A stretch of 14,983 nt of DNA from Bacteroidota bacterium (GTDB taxonomy: Bacteria > Bacteroidota > Bacteroidia > Flavobacteriales_D > Crocinitomicaceae). The notes below the pieces were generated by a model, which was not told the DNA's origin, ran no database searches, and worked only from the letters and a program-made list of their open reading frames with translations. Made by a program: the position numbers and the translations under genes. Shown in pieces: positions 14,848 to 14,983 of this stretch (position 1 is the first letter of the stretch; each line of letters opens with the position of its first letter). The stretch spans positions 1-14,983 of the forward strand of contig JAHKAT010000151.1 in the NCBI GenBank assembly GCA_018825925.1. Direction: 5' to 3'.

Positions 14848-14983
14848 TTACCAACTAGCTTTTTTCACACCTGGGATTTTTCCCATCAAAGCCATCTCTC
14901 TAAAGGTTACCCTAGACAGACCGAATTGACGCATATATCCACGAGGACGACCAGTTAAACCACAACGGTTGTGTACGCGAACT
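14848..14983 (-). CDS. rpsN: 30S ribosomal protein S14, C-terminal part, zinc-free type
   Basis: The last 44 codons and stop are present; the 5' end lies beyond the right window edge. The sequence reads VRVHNRCGLTGRPRGYMRQF and ends MALMGKIPGVKKASW, diagnostic of S14. The visible part has a single Cys (in NRCGLTGR) and no CxxC pair, matching the longer zinc-free form of about 89 aa. S14 is in the 30S head. Its position before rpsH is the usual spc-operon order. Confidence 0.97.
   Translation of the reverse strand, partial: VRVHNRCGLTGRPRGYMRQFGLSRVTFREMALMGKIPGVKKASW

Noticed and set aside
1..14983. Mobile elements, CRISPR arrays, tRNA or rRNA genes, prophage or defence genes
   Set aside because: No transposase or integrase, no regularly spaced repeats and no tRNA-like cloverleaf were seen; the window is almost fully filled by housekeeping and secreted-protein genes.

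Overview
This window is AT-rich bacterial chromosome from a member of the Bacteroidota, most likely Flavobacteriales. Four things point there: a secreted protein with a type IX secretion 'type B' (gliding-motility-associated) C-terminal domain; the gene neighbourhood around rplQ, carA and eno; cysteine-poor L36 and S14 of the phylum's type; and start codons preceded by A/T-rich sequence with almost no Shine-Dalgarno motifs. A Crocinitomicaceae/Fluviicola-like organism is a guess from the style of the secreted proteins.

Right half (about 7.4-15.0 kb, all minus strand, so read from right to left): the distal part of the S10-spc-alpha ribosomal protein cluster, in the order rpsN (5' end outside the window), rpsH, rplF, rplR, rpsE, rpmD, rplO, secY, infA, rpmJ, rpsM, rpsK, rpsD, rpoA, rplQ. 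Spacing is 3-25 nt except before rpsD (75 nt) and rpoA (95 nt). The run ends in a strong hairpin terminator after rplQ. These genes supply ribosomal proteins of both subunits, translation initiation factor IF-1, the Sec translocon pore and the RNA polymerase alpha subunit. rpmD (58 aa) and rpmJ (38 aa) are short genes found by direct translation.

Centre (about 6.4-7.3 kb): one plus-strand gene of the CrtA carotenoid-oxygenase family, divergent from carA and convergent with rplQ. The 202-bp divergent spacer holds a candidate flavobacterial promoter for carA and two copies of TTGTACA that could be regulatory sites.

Left of centre (4.0-6.4 kb, minus strand): carA and eno, translationally overlapping by ATGA, followed by a clear terminator.

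Left end (1-3.6 kb, minus strand): a tight three-gene unit of exported proteins. A 119-aa small secreted protein is followed after 3 nt by an 873-aa multi-domain surface protein with a type B sorting domain, then after 40 nt by a further secreted protein cut by the window edge.

Most of the window is conserved housekeeping DNA. The parts worth a second look are the CrtA-family gene beside the ribosomal cluster with its possible operators, the small partner protein of the secreted-protein operon, and the structured leader of rpsD. I see no mobile element, CRISPR array, tRNA or rRNA.
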